Positions 24,370-36,493 are shown, numbered from the stretch's first letter. The stretch: 64,000 bases of DNA from Flabesymbios commensalis (GCA_964017125.1 OZ024907.1:24986476-25050475); one strand, 5' to 3'. Made by a program: numbers and translations. The notes: generated by a model not told the origin, from the sequence alone.

Positions 24370-27300
24370 TTAAAACGCTAACAGAAATCTTCAATGAATT
24401 GTCAGTGATTTGAGATGTCATAACAGATGAAGATCGGGTAGTCCATTTACTAGCTAGCCTGCCTGACTCGTATAATGTCCTAGTTACAGCACTAGAGGCT
24501 AGTGAAGAAGTACCAAAAATGGAAATCGTAACGGAAAGATTGCTGCACGAAGAAAGTAAGTCTGCTAGTGAAATTCGTAAACCCAGTGAAAGTGAAAAAG
24601 CAATGGCCGCGAAACGACATTTTAATAAAAAAGAAAGTTGGGCCACAGTGCTACGGGTGTAAACATTTTGGACAATAAAAAGGACTGCCACCATTCAAAA
24701 GAAAAAATCAACGAAAAGAAAATGATAAATCCTAGACATCATAAGGCTAACGCATATGATTCTGACAGTGACTGTGCTCGTGACTGTGCTGGTGACTGTG
24801 CTGCATCATGTGTTATCTACGCTTGAAGTTCAGTCGGATTAGTGGATAGTTGACTCTGGAGCCACCTGTCACATGTGCAATGATAAAGGATTATTTGATA
24901 ATTTCTGTGATTTAAAACAGGCTCAGGATGTTACTCTGGGTGATGGACATCATTTGAAAGCGGTAGGCAGAGGATCAGTCACTTTAGAAATAGAATTGTC
25001 AAGAGACAGAGGTAAAAAATGTAAACTACATGATGTTCTCTATGTACCAAATTTGTCATTCAATCTTTTGAGCGTCGCTAAAGCAAGTAATTTTGTCAGC
25101 AGCACAGTGTTTAATGATAAAGGATGTCAATTTCTAAATGCTAACGGAGAAATAGTAGCCACAGGCTTGAAAAATCATCATTTGTATTACCTGAACATTA
25201 AGCAAAATAAACATGCTGCAGCAGCTGTAAAGAAAAATGAGAATATTGACTTATGGCATAGAAGATATGGACATTTGGGCAGACATAATATGAAAAGACT
25301 TTCTCATGAAAACATGGTTATTGGTTTTAATGGTGATATGTTAGATTGTTCAAATGAAGATGTGTGTGAACTATGTGCTGATGGTAAACAGCATCGGACA
25401 AAATTTCCAACTAGGGGCGGAAAAAGAAGTGATACTATCTTAGGCCTGGTACACAGTGATGTTTGCGGTAAGATGAGTACCCAGTCACTAGGTGGCGCAA
25501 ATTCTTTTTTGACTTTTATTGAAGACAAGTCCCGATATACGTGGGTGTATGTGTTGAAGCACAAAGACGAAGTCTTTGAGAAATTTAAAGAGTGGAAATC
25601 ATTTGTCGAGAAATCAACAGGTGAAAAACTCAAGATTTTCAGAACGGATAATGGTGGAGAATATACTTCAGATGTTTTTGAACAGTATTTACGAAAAGAT
25701 GGTATTGAGCATCAGCTTACGACACCTAAAAATCCTGAACAAAACGGAGTCGCTGAAAGAATGAACAGGACAATAGTGGAGATGGCTCGCTGTATGTTTT
25801 CAGAATCAAAACTACCCAAGAAATTTTGGGCGGATACAGTCAATACGGCAGTATATATACGTAACAGAAGTCCGACCAATGCCGTCAAAGAAATGACGCA
25901 ATATCAGTGTTTATTTGGCGAAAAACCAAGAGTCGATATGATAAACATGTTTGGCTGTTTAGCCTATTCTCATATTCCTAAAGACGAGAGAAAGAAATTT
26001 GATGTTGAAACAAGAAAATGTATTTTTCTGGGATATAGCACTAATGTTAAAGCCTATAGACTGTATGATTGTGATCGTCAGAAAATTATTCATAGCAGAG
26101 ATGTTATTTTCGACAATTTAAACTAGGCGTTGAAAATAATTCGGAGTCTTTAGTTAAGAAGGAGACAGACACAGAACTAAAGATAATTTCTCAAACTGAA
26201 GTTGACGATGTTGAAGTTCGAGAAGAATTACATGAAATGAGGCCGGTTCGTGACAGGCGACCACCGAACCTATATGGTGAACGGGTCAATATCACAAGTG
26301 ACACCAAATTCAGCAAGTGAAGCATTGAAAAGTCATAAGAAAAAGGACTGGCGATCAGCCATGGAGGATAAAATTAAGTCTCTAAATGATAATGACGTCT
26401 TTGACTTGGTCGATTTACCAGACGGTAAAAAGACGGTCGGTAGCAAATTGGCGTTTAAGGAAAAAGTCGCAGCAGATGGATCAACTGAACGACTGAAAGC
26501 GTGATTGGTTGCTCAAGGCTATACGCAGCGGTTCGGTCAGGATTACGATGAAACCTTTAGTCCTGTAGTTCGAACTAAATCAATCCGTACCAACATTGCC
26601 CATGCTGTAAATAATAAAATGCTGCTTCATCAAATGGACATTAAAACTGCATTTCTTAATGGAAACTTAAAAGAAGAAGTTTTTTATGAAACAACCTGGA
26701 GGTTTTGTGGTGAAGGGTCAAGAACATTTAGTATGTAAGCTTAAAAAGAGCATATATGGACTTAAACAATCGCCGCGATGCTGGAATATGGCACTTCATG
26801 ACCACCTTTGCAATATTGGATTCAAGCAATCTGCAAGTGATCCATGTATTTACACAGTCGAAGGAGAAACAGTGATTTTGGCTGAGTATGTGGATGATAT
26901 TATTTTAGCGACAAAGGACGAGCGTAAACTGGTACAGGTGAAGAAGGCCATAGCTGACAAATTCACTGTCAAAGACATGGGTGAACTAAGATACATTCTT
27001 GGTGTCAATATTCATCACAGTGAAAATGGAATTTAGATTGGCCAGAGAGACTACACTGAAAATGTTCTCAAGAAATTCAACATGGATAAATGTAAGCCTG
27101 TTTCAACTCCAGTCGATACCACTACAAAGTTGACACAAACTGATGGAAATAAATCAGTTGACGAGCATATTTACCAATCTGCTGTTGGTAGTCTTCTTTA
27201 CTTATCTCTGTGGACAAGACCTGACATTGCTTTTGCTGTGAGCAGTGTTGCTCGTTTTTGCTCGAAGCCTGAACAACAAAATTGGACGGCTGTGAAACGC

Positions 27301-28144
27301 ATTATGAGATACCTAAATGGTACTATAAATTTAGGTTTACTGTACACTATTAAATCCAGTAAAGATTCAGCAAAGTGTGTAGGATATTCAGATGCAGACT
27401 GGGCTGGTGACCTGTCTGACAGAAAGTCAACATCTGGATATGTCTTTCAGATGAGTGGAGCTGCAATTACTTGGAGAAGCAAAAAGCAAAGTTGTGTCGC
27501 AATTTCGACCGCCGGAGCCGAATACATGGCCTTGGCATGTGCTGCACAGGAACTAGTTTTGCTTCAAACTAATTAGTGACCTTAAAAATAAACCAGCTGA
27601 GGCAATAATGATTAATGAGGATAATCAATCTGCTATTGCCATGTCCAAAAATCCACATGGACGTGCCAAATACGTGGATATCAAATTTCATTTTATTCGT
27701 GAATTGCCGGAGAAAGAGAAAGTGACTCTGAAATTCTGTCCAAATGAGAACATGATAGCAGATATGCTGACAAAAGGACTTGGAAAGGGAAAACTTTAGA
27801 ATTGATTGGTCTGTAATAATTTGATGGTGTTAATGATTTTACATTTTTTTTAATAATGTGGTTAAGCCATGTGCAGAAGCAGAATAATCCTCTTGGTAAC
27901 CACTTTGGGCAGGATAGTCTACTCCTGTACCTAGAATGATTTTTATTTTGTTTTTTAAATTGTTATCAGTATAAACATTTTTTGTTAAATGTATTAGTTA
28001 AGAATACACTATATAATTTACCAATTTATGAACAGTTATTGGACTTTTATGAGTCATTTAGAAAATATCATCAACTTCATGCATGGCATGAACAGTTAGT
28101 TATCCTGAGCAATAATACATGACAGTTCTGCGAGTGAGAAGGAG

Positions 28145-28339
28145 TGTTGAAAGAAATTCACTCTAGTATATTAATGACCTAATGACTTACCTTACATTAT
28201 GATAATTACGTACCTTAATAACTTGCCATACTTGACATGGTTTTGTTGTTGCTTCAGGCATGTTCAATTTTTCTAGTGTGGTTATAATAAACATGAATCA
28301 TGAAATAATTTTATTGTTTATTTATCCAAAATATCAACA
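28145..28339 (+). repeat. 3' LTR
   Basis: Same termini and 195-bp length as the 5' LTR. It is preceded by a short purine run (GAGAAGGAG), the likely polypurine tract. Confidence 0.93.
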
Positions 28340-28400
28340 TGCAGTCCTCTGGTAATTTGCACGTGTGTAGAGATTCATCAAAAATAATTTTAAAGGGACA
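28340..28400 (-). mobile_element. LINE fragment, 5' remainder of the split element
   Basis: Minus-strand reading gives FDESLHTCKLPED. This is the segment that precedes the NYRP motif in Jockey/CR1 reverse transcriptases. It continues the LINE found on the far side of the copia-family insertion. Confidence 0.65.
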
Positions 28401-28745
28401 TGCCCAGGTCTAAAATCATAAAAAAGAAGTGATTTTATTTAAGCTTAATAATATGACCATATGATGTAAACATGTCCATAGACTAGAACTGCAAAAGTTT
28501 TTTTAATTTTTGTGCTGCGCACTTACCAGTTAGGCCAGATATAGAGACGAAATTCCCGTAGCTCTTATTTTTGACATGGTTGTCAATAATTAGTAATTAA
28601 GAATCTCGTCTCTATATCTAGCCTAACTGGTGAATGTGCAGCACCAATTTTTTTTTTTTAAATTGTGGTTTTTAATTTTTTGTTCTAGAAATTCAGAAAA
28701 GTTTTTTTCGAAAAAGACCACCTGGCAGACCTGGGTCTGGAATAA
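28401..28745. mobile_element. Fold-back (MITE-like) element
   Basis: Two arms of about 45 bp face each other: CAGTTAGGCCAGATATAGAG near 28531 and CTCTATATCTAGCCTAACTG near 28611, both bordered by GTGCTGC/GCAGCAC words. Outer parts include a purine-rich AAAAGTTTTTTT. A partial copy lies in the opposite orientation at 30.72-30.84 kb. Confidence 0.65.
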
Positions 28746-29785
28746 AAAATAATTATTAGCAATATATACAGGCTGTCTAGGTACAATAAAGCTGATTATG
28801 ATTTGTTTATTGAACGATTTATGTTACTGTTAAATAATTTGAGTACAAGAAGAAGCAAAATATTTGTGACAGGTGATTCTAATATTAACTAAATACGAAA
28901 GAAAAAGTCGATGTTTTTTCAATGATGTCACTTCTTTTGGATTCAAAACAATAATCACGATACCAACTAGATTTGATGATTATTAAGGTACTTGAATTGA
29001 CAATATTCTACGTAAAGTTACAAATCTATCACAAACTTAATCATCTGGAATTTTATCAAGTAAATTTTCGGATTATCAAACCTACGTTACATCTCTAGAT
29101 TTTCAGTTATTTGAAAGTAAACCGCCTAAATTCATTAAAGTGTGCAAAATAACTGACAACGCCATGAACGATTTTAAATTGGAACTAGAAGCTTTGGATA
29201 TTGTACAACATCTAGATATAAACAATTAAAAGCAGGAAATTCTGATGAAAATTATACAAAATTAATTAAAGTCATCACAGCTTCCAGGGAAAAACATATG
29301 CCTATGAAATTCGAGAAATTTAAAAAATACAAACAGAAAAAAATCAACTGGATCAGAACTGGAATAATTAAATCAATACAATTTAGAAACACTATGTATA
29401 GAAATTTGAAATTACTTTCTGCAGATCAGCCAATATATAATATTTTCAAACAAAATGTACGTTTTTACAATTATATTTTAAGAAATAACATCATCAAGCT
29501 AAATGGTTAAACTACCATTACCATAAATGTTTTCAGAATTGAAAAAAAAACCTGGTCACTTATTAACGAGGTGCTAAATAAAACTGAAACGAAAGACTCC
29601 ACAACATTTTATTATAGATCGATAGGCTGTAAATGATAATTGCTAATATGTCTAACAACTTTTTCACAAATGTAGATGTCAAACTGGCAAATTATATTAC
29701 TGTTTCTTCAGATCATAATTTCAAAGACTATTTACATAGCGAACGTGGTGTATCTTTTAATTTTAAATATGTTTCTGAATATTAA
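28746..29785 (+). mobile_element. LINE (CR1/L2-like) endonuclease fragment, plus strand
   Basis: Translated pieces include IYRLSRYNKADYDLFIERF, SKIFVTGDSNIN, KTIITIPTRFDD, FSDYQTYVTSLDFQLFESK and KYKQKKINWIRTGIIKSIQF, which follow the order of an APE endonuclease and the linker before the reverse transcriptase. Many frame changes. It is interrupted near 29785; the start of the reverse transcriptase region reappears at 30600. Confidence 0.7.
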
Positions 29786-30599
29786 TTTTTGTTAACATGA
29801 ATATTATTTTTTGTTAACATGCCAGCCCCTTTAAATATCAAATCAGTGGGAGAAGCTGTGCTTTCAATATGGAGTTAATCGTATTGCAGCAGTTTTTAAT
29901 TGTTTCATAACGACCCGGGTATGAAGACAACACTCGTTTGTTCGGTACTTTTTACATATTTTCTGGAATGGAATGTATGACGCTGGATTAAATGATTCGA
30001 TACTGTATAATTATGTCATTTAATACATGTTGATATTTTACCTACCGTTATTTTTTTATTTTTGGGGTCATTAACTATGTATCACAAACATAATAAATTT
30101 ATCCAAAAACGCAGTCTAATTTTTGTGAGAATTATTTATGTTTAATGCACTAATATGGTTATGAATTGATACGAACATTTAATAATTTATTAGTCAAATA
30201 TTTTGTTGACCAATTATTGTATTAATCCATTATGTTGTTAAAATATCTTACCAATCTGAAAGTAAAGGCACAGGTTCTCTCACGCGAAAAGGGTGCTACT
30301 AACACTAACTTCGCACCCTCCCCATTGCATAACCAGTTAGCAAGGAGGATGTTACATCACCTGGCCGCCCCCTTAGTGCACCGCATGCGATTTAAAAAAA
30401 ATCTAAAAAAAATCAATTCCGGTATGGACAGGTGAAATTCAATACAATTTATGCATTTGGGGAAAATAATGAGTCAGGTATTCGAAGTAGACAGGTTCCG
30501 GTTTGGAGAGGGTTAATTAGTATTGTTCTGAGTGTAATAATTTAGGACCAAATAATTATTACGGTATAGACAGGATTCCGGTTTGCACAGGGTCCGGTA
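29786..30599. mobile_element. Insertion splitting the LINE, pogo/Tc1-like right end
   Basis: AT-rich and noncoding. Its right end contains GGTCCGGTATGTACAGGTTG plus CACTGTATATA. Read inverted, this begins CAGTGCAACC after a TA, resembling pogo/Tigger-type termini. Two further CCGGTTTG/GACAGG words precede it. The matching left terminus was not found, so this may be a truncated element. Confidence 0.45.
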
Positions 30600-30719
30600 T
30601 GTACAGGTTGCACTGTATATATCTGATGGTTTTTCAATTAAAACCAGTTTGATAAAACCCTTTACTGTTATAATAAATCAGATGCTACTAAGTGGAATTT
30701 TTCAAGAACAATTAAAGAT
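30600..30719 (+). mobile_element. LINE fragment, start of the reverse transcriptase region
   Basis: Reads SDGFSIKTSLIKPFTVIINQ followed by SGIFQEQLKIVFI. This is the segment preceding the IP-x-YK motif in CR1/L2-type reverse transcriptases and continues the plus-strand fragment that stops at 29785. Confidence 0.7.
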
Positions 30720-30840
30720 TGTCTTTATATCTCGCCTAACTGGTAAATGCGCTACACAAAAATTAAAAAAACTTTCGCAGTTCTAGTCTATGGATATGTT
30801 TACATCATATGGTCATATTGAGAAACCAAAATAAAAATAC
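30720..30840. repeat. Inverted partial copy of the 28.4-kb fold-back element
   Basis: Shares CGCCTAACTGGTAAATGCGC, TTCGCAGTTCTAGTCTATGG and ATCATATGGTCATATT with the reverse complement of 28.44-28.55 kb. Confidence 0.75.
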
Positions 30841-30860
30841 AGATTTTTAAATGATTTTTA

Positions 30861-31340
30861 CGGTGGCTGTTAACCGCCATGGTAAAAAAATAATTTAAAT
30901 TGGGTCAAATTTTTTTTTTTATTTTGTTCCCACGAAATAATAATTAGGAAAATAAGAATTATTTCGTTCCCACGAAATAAAAACGAAGAAAATAATAATA
31001 ATTTCGTTCCCACGAAATAACATAGGAAAAAATATATCTTAATTTCGTTCCCACGAAATAATAATGAAGAAAATAATAATTATTTCGTTTCCACAAAATA
31101 AAAACGAAGAAAATAATAATTGTTTCGTTTCCACGAAATAAAAACGAAGAAAATGATGATTATTTCGTTCCCCCGAAAAAATAATGGAAAAAAAATAATT
31201 ATTATTATTTTATTCGATATCATTTCGTGGGAACGAAATAATTATTATTTCCTTCATTATTATTTCGTGGGAACAAAATAAAAATAATTTTTTCACTCAT
31301 TTTAAATTATTTTGTGTACCATGGCGGTTAACAGCCACCG
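30861..31340. mobile_element. Inverted-repeat element with palindromic minisatellite
   Basis: Perfect 24-bp terminal inverted repeats: CGGTGGCTGTTAACCGCCAT plus GGTA at 30861-30884, mirrored at 31317-31340, with TA on both outer sides (a TA target duplication). The interior is about eight tandem units of roughly 40 bp with the core TTTCGTTCCCACGAAA, which is itself a partial palindrome (TTTCG/CGAAA). The last two units are inverted (TTTCGTGGGAACGAAA), so the array mirrors the termini. A partial second right end (TTAATAGCCACCGTA) follows at 31343-31358. Confidence 0.8.
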
Positions 31341-31358
31341 TAGTTAATAGCCACCGTA

Positions 31359-31829
31359 AATCTGGTAATATTCGAGAAGTTTTAATTTTCGCGAGGAGAA
31401 CAAATTAGAGAATATAAGAATCTTTAAGAAAAGGATTATTATAATAGCGCTACCTATATATAATCGAAATTGCCCACAGTGAGTTTTAACTACAGTCTCT
31501 ATGAAGACTCAACAACAATGTATATCTTATATTTTAACTGATATAGTGCATGAGCCTGAATAAAAATAACTGGAAAATAAAGTACATAATCAATTTGTAT
31601 ATTTAATTATCATATTAGTCAGTGATCGGAACGGTTTTGCTAGTTAGCTTACTACCGTAATGTGTTTGTACATGTATAACAATACCAGCTTGAGAGTCCA
31701 TTGGCCCCGCTCAACTAGCACTGGATATCACCCCAACGCTGACTCAACGTTGGCCTGCCATCTATGGCGCTGACCCAACATTAAACCAACGTTTGAACAA
31801 AAGCCCGTTGGGAAGGTCGGCACATGTCG
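31359..31829. other. Noncoding with CCAACATT-type repeat
   Basis: Unassigned except for 31720-31800, where CCCAACGCTGACTCAACGTT and GACCCAACATTAAACCAACG words belong to a dispersed family also seen near 0.8, 5.15 and 47.9-48.2 kb. Confidence 0.45.
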
Positions 31830-34262
31830 TGGATAGTTATTTCAAGTTCAAGTGTTTATTCTTAAAGTCTCACATGGAGGAATGCAAGAAAAAAAACAGT
31901 GAATGTAATAAACAGAGCATACAATATAACACACATATATGTATACATTATTATACAATCAATTACATTTTTTTCACTTCACACTTTCCAAAATAATCTT
32001 AATGAAATTCGACAAATTACGTAATTTTGTTTTATCATTCATTATGCTTTTGAATTTGGGTGCCGAAGGGTGTATATGACAATACTTCGTTGGGTATGTG
32101 CGTCTCTGATCAGCAAAAAATGGACAGCTAAATATATAATGAAATTCATCACCAATTTCTGATTGAGTACATTTAACGCATGCTCTTTCAGATCTTGGGA
32201 TGTTTTTATAAATGTCAGATTCTACAGGTAATTTGTGATTTCTGCACCTAAAACGACTAAAAACGGTTCTTAATTTCATAGGTAGAAAAGTAATGTAGAA
32301 TTCTAACGCTATATCTGACTTATACATACGGTAATTTATACATTTTGCATTTGATGCTACATCGTCTGTCCAAGTCTGAAGGTATTGATCCTTAGTCTAG
32401 TTTTAAAAACTTTTTTTAAATATTCAAGTGTACGGGGTATTTTTTGATCTCGCCAAACATATCCAAACCCAGCAGACAATAAAGTAGATTTGACAAAAGA
32501 TAGCCAAGGTGAATTATAAATACCTAGATTATACATTTTATACAATAAATTATATATTTTTACTGACAGTTTTGAAACTGGGCCTGAAATAATACGTGCC
32601 CAAAATAAAAAACATATTGATGTGCATTCAATTTTTAATGGATAACGGCCCAATTTGCCGTATACCATCGAAGATGTGGTACTTTTATTAACATTTAATA
32701 TATATTTACAGTATTTAAAATAGAATTTTTCGATGACATCGTTATTTTTATAGGCCCAAATCTCACTTCCTTATAAAAGTTTTGGTGTGACAAGCTTGTC
32801 AAGAAGGTCTAGCTGTAAATCAACCGGTAAATTCAAAACTCGAGATTTTTTTAAAAGTGAAAACATAGCTCTATTGGCTTTATTAAAAACATTTTTTTAG
32901 CTTCGACAAACTTTCCATTATAATTAAATACACTACCAAGGTAGGTGAAATTGTGTATGACTTCAAAGCTTGAATTTCGAAAGTTAAACTTGGGATATTT
33001 TCGAACTTTTACTCTTGATAATATTACTATTTTTGTTTTGCCGGTATTGATATTTAATTTCCATATATTACTGTACGACTGCATAGCATTTAATGATATT
33101 TGAAGCTCTGTTGGTGACTCTGTTGGTGCAAGAATAACTGTGTCGTCTGCATATAAAATAATGTACATTTTAATATATTCGTAAAGATCATCATCATTTT
33201 CTGTCAGTTCGGAATTATATGCTAAACCACCGTATTTTGAACTAAGGAAACTTTCCAATTCTGTTAAATAAATCAAGAATAACAAAGGCGATAAATTATT
33301 GCCTTGTCTGACCCCCATCTCTGACTTAAATACATTTGAGAATTTACCATTTATTTTTACATAGCATTTGAGTACAGGTTTTTTATTACATTTAGTATTT
33401 GGCCATTTATATTCAAAGATAGCATTTTTGTCCATAGACTAACTCGGGAAACATTGTCGAAAGCTTTTTTGTGATCTATAAAACATCAATATATACGTTT
33501 CCGTTTATTCAGATATAAATCAATGAGTGTTTTGAGGGCAAAAACGTGATCAATGGTAGAATGTCCTTTTCTAAAACCACCTTTCTCGGAACCAATTAGG
33601 CCATAGCCATCAATAAATATGCCTAACCTTTGGTTTAGGACTGACGTGAATAATTTTCCGAAACAACTAACAATTGAAATACCCCTGTAATTATCAGGGT
33701 TACATATGTCGCCTTTGTTCTTGTACAAAGGTATAATATTACTGATACACCACTCTTCTAGGATTATTCCCGTTAGTAATACCAAGATAAAAAGTTTTGT
33801 AAACACATTAATCATAGAATCACGGGAAGATTTTAAAAAATTGTTTAAAACTTGATCATTGCCACAAGCTTTATTTTTTTCAATTTTTTAATAGATTTTT
33901 TAACTTTATCTGGTTCAAAATGTTTGTTTAATTCTACATTTAAATTGTCAATATTTGTGTTATCAGTTACATCTCCTTCGTCGCTTTTACTTTCATTAGT
34001 ATTAAGTTTTTTAAAATGCTCAACAAATATCTGCGTTGACATTTTTTTACCTTTTGTCCAGTGTGATCGTCAGCAGATTTATTTATAATCTGCCAATACA
34101 CTTTTGGATCGGTCGATTTCAGATTTCGTATTTTGTTTTGCATGTTTTTTTGATATTTATTAAAGGCTTTATTCAAGGCTTTGTATGATTTACTACTAGT
34201 ACTAGCTGTCATGTCTGTTTTGGTTTCTTGCGTTTTCTTACTATTGTAAATACATCTAGTTT
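31830..34262 (-). mobile_element. LINE, minus strand, moderately decayed
   Basis: From high to low coordinates: linker SKSYKALNKAFNKYQKNM and KVYWQIINKSADD, then SNIIPLYKNKGDICNPDNYR, GGFRKGHSTIDHVFALKTLI, MGVRQGNNLSPLLFLIYLTE and MYIILYADDTVILAPTESP (catalytic box intact), NINTGKTKIVILSRVKVR, then C-terminal KLGRYPLKIECT and CVKCTQSEIGDEFHYIFSCP (a Cys/His knuckle). The longest open frame is 194 codons. The clade differs from the Jockey/CR1 pieces, since the GVRQG-NNLSP box is typical of another LINE lineage; I do not assign it firmly. It is 5'-truncated, and the 3' end shows an ACTTGAACTTGAAATA tail. Confidence 0.85.
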
Positions 34263-34275
34263 TGGTAAAACGTTT

Positions 34276-34607
34276 TTATGATTACCAACAAAATTTTACA
34301 AAAAATCTAACTCGCCTGCAGCTCGTTTTTACCGAAATGTGAATATATAACAGAAGTATGACAGAAAAGGTTATTTATTGACAATGACATATAAACATAA
34401 AAATCAGAAAGCATCATGAGCAGTATGTTAAAAAACAATTATGTGTGAGAGTGAAAACATACAAACATATAAAATAAGCATGCGCATGATGCACAGAATA
34501 TGAGTGATGAGCTATCACACTTGTGTAACTCCCACATTGTACAACTTTTAAATATGACTGTTTATTAAAAATATTATGCTGGAAAAAGGGGGGGTGGATA
34601 AAACCGC
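34276..34607. repeat. Dispersed repeat family X, copy 1
   Basis: From TTATGATTACCAACAAAATT to GGGGGGGTGGATAAAACCGC. Nearly identical to 48907-49240. Read on the minus strand it has an AATAAA and looks like a retroelement 3' UTR, but no coding part is attached. Confidence 0.8.
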
Positions 34608-34681
34608 CCTGTTGCCATGAATACAAATTTGGAATATAAAAATACTTTAATAATGGCGGAGACAAGGAGATGGTGGTGGGA

Positions 34682-34888
34682 CGAGTTAAAATATAAAACA
34701 TTCTTCAGAGTTTAAGCAATGATGGACACGTCCTTTCATCCTGCTGGGTCCCGACAAAATGGACGATCAGAACCCAGCATGGATCTCACGTGGCTCATTG
34801 TCCGTGTCCCGGCGCCCCCTGGCGACTGGACACATAGGAAATCAGACAGGAATGACTGTCAGTTATAATTAAATCACACTATAAACAA
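34682..34888. repeat. Dispersed repeat family Y, copy 1
   Basis: Contains GCAATGATGGACACGTCCTT, TCATCCTGCTGG, GCGCCCCCTGGCGACTGGAC and GTCAGTTATAATTAAATCAC. The same block closes each unit of the 4.1-kb tandem duplication (55811-56014 and 59688-59890). This copy stands alone, next to family X. Confidence 0.85.
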
Positions 34889-36428
34889 GTACGATAGGTG
34901 ATGCAAGGCATCACATGGTAATAGTCGCGCCAAAAATATTTTTTAAGTGCTGAAGGATTTTTTTAAGAGGCGGTATTGTTTATTGGAGAAATATTTCAAG
35001 TGAAATTCAAGTTATAATGTCGAGTACTGAGCAGTTAATATCAAAGGTAAAAATGATGATAGGTTTAGTCCGTTGATGTGTTGGAAGAAAAATTATCAAA
35101 TTGATTGTACTGTTCAAAAAATGCAGAACACAATTCCCAATCGAATTTTGTTAGTAGGCGATTACTCTTGAGACGAATACAAAAAAGGTGTAAAATAAAA
35201 TAGCTTGGAATGTGCACGAGTTGCCTCATATAATTTCGGGAACGGACATGAAAGGATGGGAAACGAATGGGACAAGTCATAATCTGTCAGCAATTGTGTC
35301 AATACTTATCCATTCCAAAATTGTGTAATTATGATACGACTTGGAGAGCGGATGACTATCAAATTGAGAAAAAAGATTATGTTTCGTGGTTTACAAAGAT
35401 GGGATGGATGCGACAGATTTACATAGGGGGGTGGGCCTATACTTTTTTGACCGAAAACACAATATTCCCGAAAATATTTTTTTATCTGCTGTTGATATAT
35501 AGATATATTGAGGTATCTAATTATGACAAATTATACATGATTATGCACTTGCTAATAATTTGAAGAAATGAAAATTATCGACAAAATTCAAAATGCTATA
35601 AATTTTGTGTTTTGTACAGCTTTGTTACTCCTGGATCACATTTTTTTCCACCGTCATTTTTTAAAAATTCAAGTACTTTTTATCCAGGAAAATGACCAAA
35701 TTATACATGTATATAATTGGGTAGATTACATATCACTACTGCATAGTTAGTATAGTTTTTTTCATAAAGGTTGTGGTATGCCTCTTAGTTTCTACAAGAT
35801 GCAATGAGGATCTTAAAAACTAATGCGGATATATTTAAAAAATATCAAGACAGGCTGTATTTTTTATTTTTATGATTTTTAGAAGAAAAGTACAATTCAA
35901 TGACTTTTGTAGGTTTTCCATGAGCATACGAACATTATACGTAGGCCCTATCCAATCACATAGCAGTGAATAAATGACATAAAATAATGGAAAATCATTA
36001 AATTGTTGAGGGCTTATTACAGATTATTATGGGTTACTTAGGTCATTTTCTTTTGATAATCACAATTTTTGTAAAAAAATCATTTTAGCTCTAATTTAAA
36101 CGGCAGATGATTTTGGATCAATTATACCTACTACAGGATTTGAATGTATTTTGAAGATTTTTGGGGCAAAAGGGTGGGAAAGAAGAGGCGGGAGCAAAAA
36201 TAATGTATGAAAAGAATGTTGTTGCATTGTATAGGTTGGCTGGAATGAATGGAAATATTGTCTGTATACAAATAATAACAGATTTTATATGGTAAGAAGA
36301 TTTTTTCAATATAAAGTAGTGAAATAAAATATAGGTTACATATAAAAATATTTATTTCATTAACCACCTACTTTCATGTTAAACAAAATGTATTTATAAA
36401 AATGACAGAAAAGAAATAAAATTTTCTT
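34889..36428. other. Noncoding, nothing recognised
   Basis: AT-rich. A minus-strand open frame at 35.07-35.28 kb (about 70 codons) is slightly GC-richer than its surroundings but matches no family I know and has no convincing splice sites. Confidence 0.35.
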
Positions 36429-36493
36429 TGCAAAGCTGAAAAGCAGTATCTGCTTACTTGTAAAGTAATCAGATACTGCCTTTTGGCTTTGCA
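36429..36493. ncRNA. Near-perfect 65-nt hairpin (pre-miRNA-like candidate)
   Basis: The 5' arm TGCAAAGCTGAAAAGCAGTA plus TCTG pairs with the 3' arm CAGATACTGCCTTTTGGCTT plus TGCA, with one A-C mismatch and two G-U wobbles in the plus-strand RNA. After one C-U mismatch, a further 6-bp stem (TTACTT/AAGTAA) closes on a 3-nt loop (GTA). That makes about 30 bp of stem. It is unique in the window. Whether it is transcribed cannot be seen; a tiny fold-back element is the alternative. Confidence 0.4.

Larger units (their letters stand above)
23014..28339 (+). mobile_element. copia-family (Ty1/copia) LTR retrotransposon fossil
   Basis: 5,326-bp element flanked by two 195-bp LTRs and a 5-bp target duplication (CGCAG/TGCAG, one mismatch). 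In family order it carries: gag-like region (about 23.3-24.7 kb), protease-like motif (DSGATCHM, about 24.85 kb), integrase (about 25.2-26.0 kb, with the HHCC finger and the D-D-E core followed by NGVAER), reverse transcriptase (about 26.3-27.0 kb, YVDD box) and RNase H (about 27.2-27.8 kb). Integrase before reverse transcriptase is diagnostic of the copia group. It is broken, with roughly half a dozen or more disruptions plus a nested insertion. The LTRs differ at about 11 of 195 positions (5-6%), so it is not recent. Confidence 0.93.

Noticed and set aside
35065-35280. Minus-strand frame of 71 codons, slightly GC-rich
   Set aside because: No recognisable family and no supporting splice sites.
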